From: Blasia pusilla
Taxonomy: Eukaryota; Marchantiophyta; Marchantiopsida; Blasiales
DNA length: 64,000 nucleotides
NCBI GenBank assembly: GCA_050084515.1
Contig: CM114271.1
Span: 30,876,001 to 30,940,000, forward strand
Direction of reading: 5' to 3'
A program made the translations under genes and the position numbers. Below the pieces are notes generated by a model, which did no database searches, had not been told where the DNA came from, and worked only from the letters and a program-made list of their open reading frames with translations. This document shows, in pieces, positions 61,425-64,000 of this stretch; the first letter of the stretch is position 1, and each line of letters begins with the position of its first letter.

Positions 61425-61454
61425 AGTCATAAAAACCACTTATTTCTTCTAGTG
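61425..61454 (-). repeat. CACTA right terminal inverted repeat
   Basis: Reads AGTCATAAAAA at the inner side and ATTTCTTCTAGTG at the end. Followed by AAT. Confidence 0.92.
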
Positions 61455-61520
61455 AATCCGGGGCGATTGCAAACTCTGAATTACGGGCAGCGGGCATAGT
61501 TTAGGTAGGCCGGGATTCAT

Positions 61521-64000
61521 TGGAAACGTGAGTGGGATCCTCACTATCCCAACAACAGAATGTCGTAATGCCAACGAAGCACTGTACTCAGGGAAAGAAA
61601 TTCAGGCAGGCTGATTGCGAAATAAAAAAAAACTTCATGAATTGACAAGCAGCAGTTCCGATTAGGAAAGTTTGGTAGCTCTTGTCCATTTCTGAAGTTC
61701 ACTCATATCGAGGGACACAAATATGGACCAGTCAAATGCACTTATCCGGCTAGAGCCATCACAAATGTGCGCAATGAAATCGGTAGTACAAACCAGAGTT
61801 GAAATTTGAATGTTGCCAATACCCACAGGGTGCAACCTAGATCACAAATGCGCATGGTGTAGAGTGTAGCAAGGAGGCCTAATAGCAGAGCGGGAGAAAG
61901 CAAGGGGAGAAGATATTTCCTTGGTCCTTAATCCTGATTTCTCCCTCCTGAGGTGTCGACGACGCTGTGCTCCGCCACCAACCACAGGCTATCCTTGGTG
62001 ACATGTCGATAGCGCGCTGATCCAGCTCGAAGTGCAAGGCACATTCAAACCTGAGAAGACCGAAGGTCTGGTGTGCGTTGGCATTCCTGCGACGTTGCTG
62101 AAAGTAGGAAAGCCGGAAGAGAAGGCGAGAAAATTCCGCAGCTTGAAGTGGAAATGGGGCCCAAATATTGCGCGTAGCGTCAGCCGAATACTAGTGCATG
62201 TCGTTCCTACCCCTCGCACCGAGAACTCACATTTTACACACGAAAGACAAGCACAACAAAGAACAAGAACGAAACACCACTACCTGCGCGAAAAAAAGGT
62301 AGGATTCAAAAGGGCGAGGTGGTGCCCAACCTTCATTATTACTCCTTATGACACACTCCTCTCACGGAGCACTCCACGCACGCTCCTACGCCACGGCCCT
62401 CCCTATCTCGTAAGTTTATGCCACACCACATCCCTAGATGAAGAGCCAACTGGGGAGTCAATCTAGCGACTCTACTATTTCCACGAGTGCTCGACGATAG
62501 TTTCCTTGCCCTGCCCACTCTGTGTCCGATTATGCGATGTGTGGTCACCACGCTTAATTGTGAAGTTTAAGGGCTATAGTAGGGGCCGTGATTAATTAGA
62601 AAGGAAATCTAAATTTGAAATATAAAAAATTAAGCACAACCTGTGAGAAATAAGGTACACTTTTTGAGAGCTATATCCTTGATATTTTCTCATCCTATGA
62701 AATATTTCTTAATTTAAATTTTTGGATTATAATAAATATTTTGCATAGAGATAAACTGGAGTAGAATTAAATTTTCCAAATAAAAATAATTTCTCTATTT
62801 TTTCTGAATAAAAAAAATTCATACCGATGGGAAAAAAGAATTAAACTGAGGGAAGCAAGGAAGAAATGAAAGGATATTGGGGATTTTTTTATATGGAATT
62901 AAAATCTATCCCCTATTTTTATTTATTCTCTCTTTCACTTATTAATACTTATACATATAGAAAAATAAGTCTTAATGAAAGGCTTTAGACATGGTATGTA
63001 AAGAGAGCTTTGAGAGAAAAGGGGAAATAAACTTGATAATTTAGACTTGTAATTTTTTGATTGTGCGATGGATTTTGGGTCAAGGATGAGGGAAACCTCT
63101 CTAACCCTTTGGAGAGGTCCATCCATGATTCCATTTTAGTCTCTTTGAAAAGAAGAAGGGATTCCATCCAATTTTGCATTCCCCTATTTATGTCCTTCTT
63201 TGTTGGGATCGAGGGTTGTCTCGTCTTTAGACAAAAGAGGATCCCTCCATTTTCCTTAATGCCCTTCCTTGTCCCATCCACCTTATTTTTATTTTCTAAT
63301 CTCTTCATCCCTTTATTATGTGAAGGATTCTTTGAAAATTTATCCTTTTCTCTCTTCTCCTTACATGTTAAAATTCAAATATTTAAAAAATTAATAAAAT
63401 CTCCTCTCTCTCTCCGTTTGTATTTCCTTCCCATATTAAAAATTAAATGTTCGATTCTTTCTCTACTTTTCTTTTTCAAATTCATCCTTATGTTTTTCTT
63501 CCACTCGTACAATCTATCTTCTATATTATCAAGGGAGTACTCTTTCTTGGCTTGTAAATACCTATGCACTCAACATATGACAACGAGACAATATTTTTTT
63601 TTGAATTTGAAGATATCATGATTATTTGGACTATACACTAGTTCAAGTTATTTTGCATTCCTTAATCTAATGAAAATCCAAAAGTGCTTCAGAATTTCTC
63701 ATAAAATGTCTCATATTCTTGCAAAAATGAAATAGAAGTTTAAAAAGCTAAAAAGTAGCCCCAAGACTTAAGTCCATGGATTTATTTTAATCACTTGAAA
63801 TAAACCATTCCAATTATATGATAATGTATACTGATCTATATTATCCTTGGAGAATGCCTTCCTGAAAGTATGTTTGACAACCCGGGCGAGACAAAATGTC
63901 TCCCACGTAACGGCAGCAAAATATTTTTTGGAACTTGTGTGTAAGTACTTACTCCCTTCACTCAGTGTTGCAGTCTAGTTTAAGGGGACAGCGGACTACT
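61521..64000. other. Right flank, no clear gene
   Basis: 61521-62580 has moderate GC and may hold upstream sequence (5' UTR, promoter) of the interrupted minus-strand gene. The antisense frames at 62032-62466 and 62219-61989 show no domain, and both need GTG starts. From 62600 on, the sequence is AT-rich with T-rich low-complexity frames, most likely non-coding. Confidence 0.5.

Larger units (their letters stand above)
52646..61454. mobile_element. Non-autonomous CACTA (En/Spm) transposon, 8,809 bp
   Basis: The left end is CACTAGAAGAAAT (52646) and the right end is its reverse complement ending CTAGTG (61454). A second matching block TTTTTATGACT lies inside each end. The flanking trinucleotide AAT is present on both sides (52643-52645 and 61455-61457), the 3-bp target duplication typical of CACTA elements. 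Subterminal regions are rich in ATGACT/AGTCAT motifs, the usual transposase-binding type of repeat. No transposase frame is seen, so it needs help in trans. Inside are pieces of two host genes and a satellite array. Confidence 0.92.
52243..61520 (-). pseudogene. Unknown membrane protein exon split by the CACTA element
   Basis: The exon is in two pieces on the minus strand: 61520-61455 (ATG to the insertion site) and 52645-52243 (to a GT donor at 52242). Each side carries one copy of the 3-bp duplication. With one copy counted, the frame runs from MNPGLPKLCPL through QSPR into IVPAFFTLSGVVAILVEILS without a stop, 155 codons plus one base. Two hydrophobic stretches (about 30-50 and 95-115) suggest a membrane protein; a Cys-rich part follows (CRCLYNQPSC). 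I do not recognise the family. The upstream frame is also open for about 25 codons, so the start could be further up. Confidence 0.65.

Noticed and set aside
62032-62466. 144-codon frame in the right flank
   Set aside because: Starts with GTG, has no recognisable domain, and lies antisense to the presumed upstream part of the interrupted gene.
63061-63621. 186-codon frame rich in Phe/Leu/Ser
   Set aside because: Caused by T-rich low-complexity DNA; no domain.

Overview
The window looks like nuclear DNA of a land plant. Spliced plant-type housekeeping genes (TRM11, SNF8/VPS22, a glutaredoxin-like protein, an F-box protein) sit between LTR retrotransposons, a CACTA transposon and Helitron remains. 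Intron sizes and the transposon mix would fit a non-seed plant, but I cannot name the lineage from sequence alone.

Layout. 1-4127: TRM11 on the minus strand; its last exon(s) lie off the left edge. 5008-22040: three blocks of one unusual Ty3/gypsy family in mixed orientation. Block A (5008-7281, minus) has an LTR, a PHD finger and integrase. Block B (7282-15326, plus) has leader, gag, protease, C5-DNA methyltransferase, RT, an inverted RNase H segment, integrase, PHD finger and LTR. Block C (15327-22040, minus) has an RT start, a full-length methyltransferase domain, protease, gag, leader and LTR. 22041-26290 is mostly gene-free but holds a Helitron helicase fragment. Block D (about 26290-31440, plus) is a diverged relative that breaks off inside its methyltransferase. 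32622-39950 is a gene island: SNF8 (minus), glutaredoxin-like gene (plus), F-box gene (minus). 40600-43800 is AT-rich or unclassified repeat. 44958-49331 is a decayed Helitron (minus). 50330-51445 is a tandem duplication. 52646-61454 is an 8.8-kb non-autonomous CACTA transposon with 3-bp target duplications. It carries fragments of two host genes and a satellite array, and it splits an open reading frame of an unknown membrane protein. 61521-64000 shows no clear gene.

The most unusual system is the retrotransposon family that carries its own cytosine-5 DNA methyltransferase between protease and RT, plus a PHD finger after integrase. I infer that the element could both write DNA methylation and read histone marks. 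All copies here are broken by stops, frameshifts and rearrangements. The second highlight is the CACTA element: it captured an ARMC7-like and a TNO1-like fragment, and removing it on paper restores a continuous reading frame.
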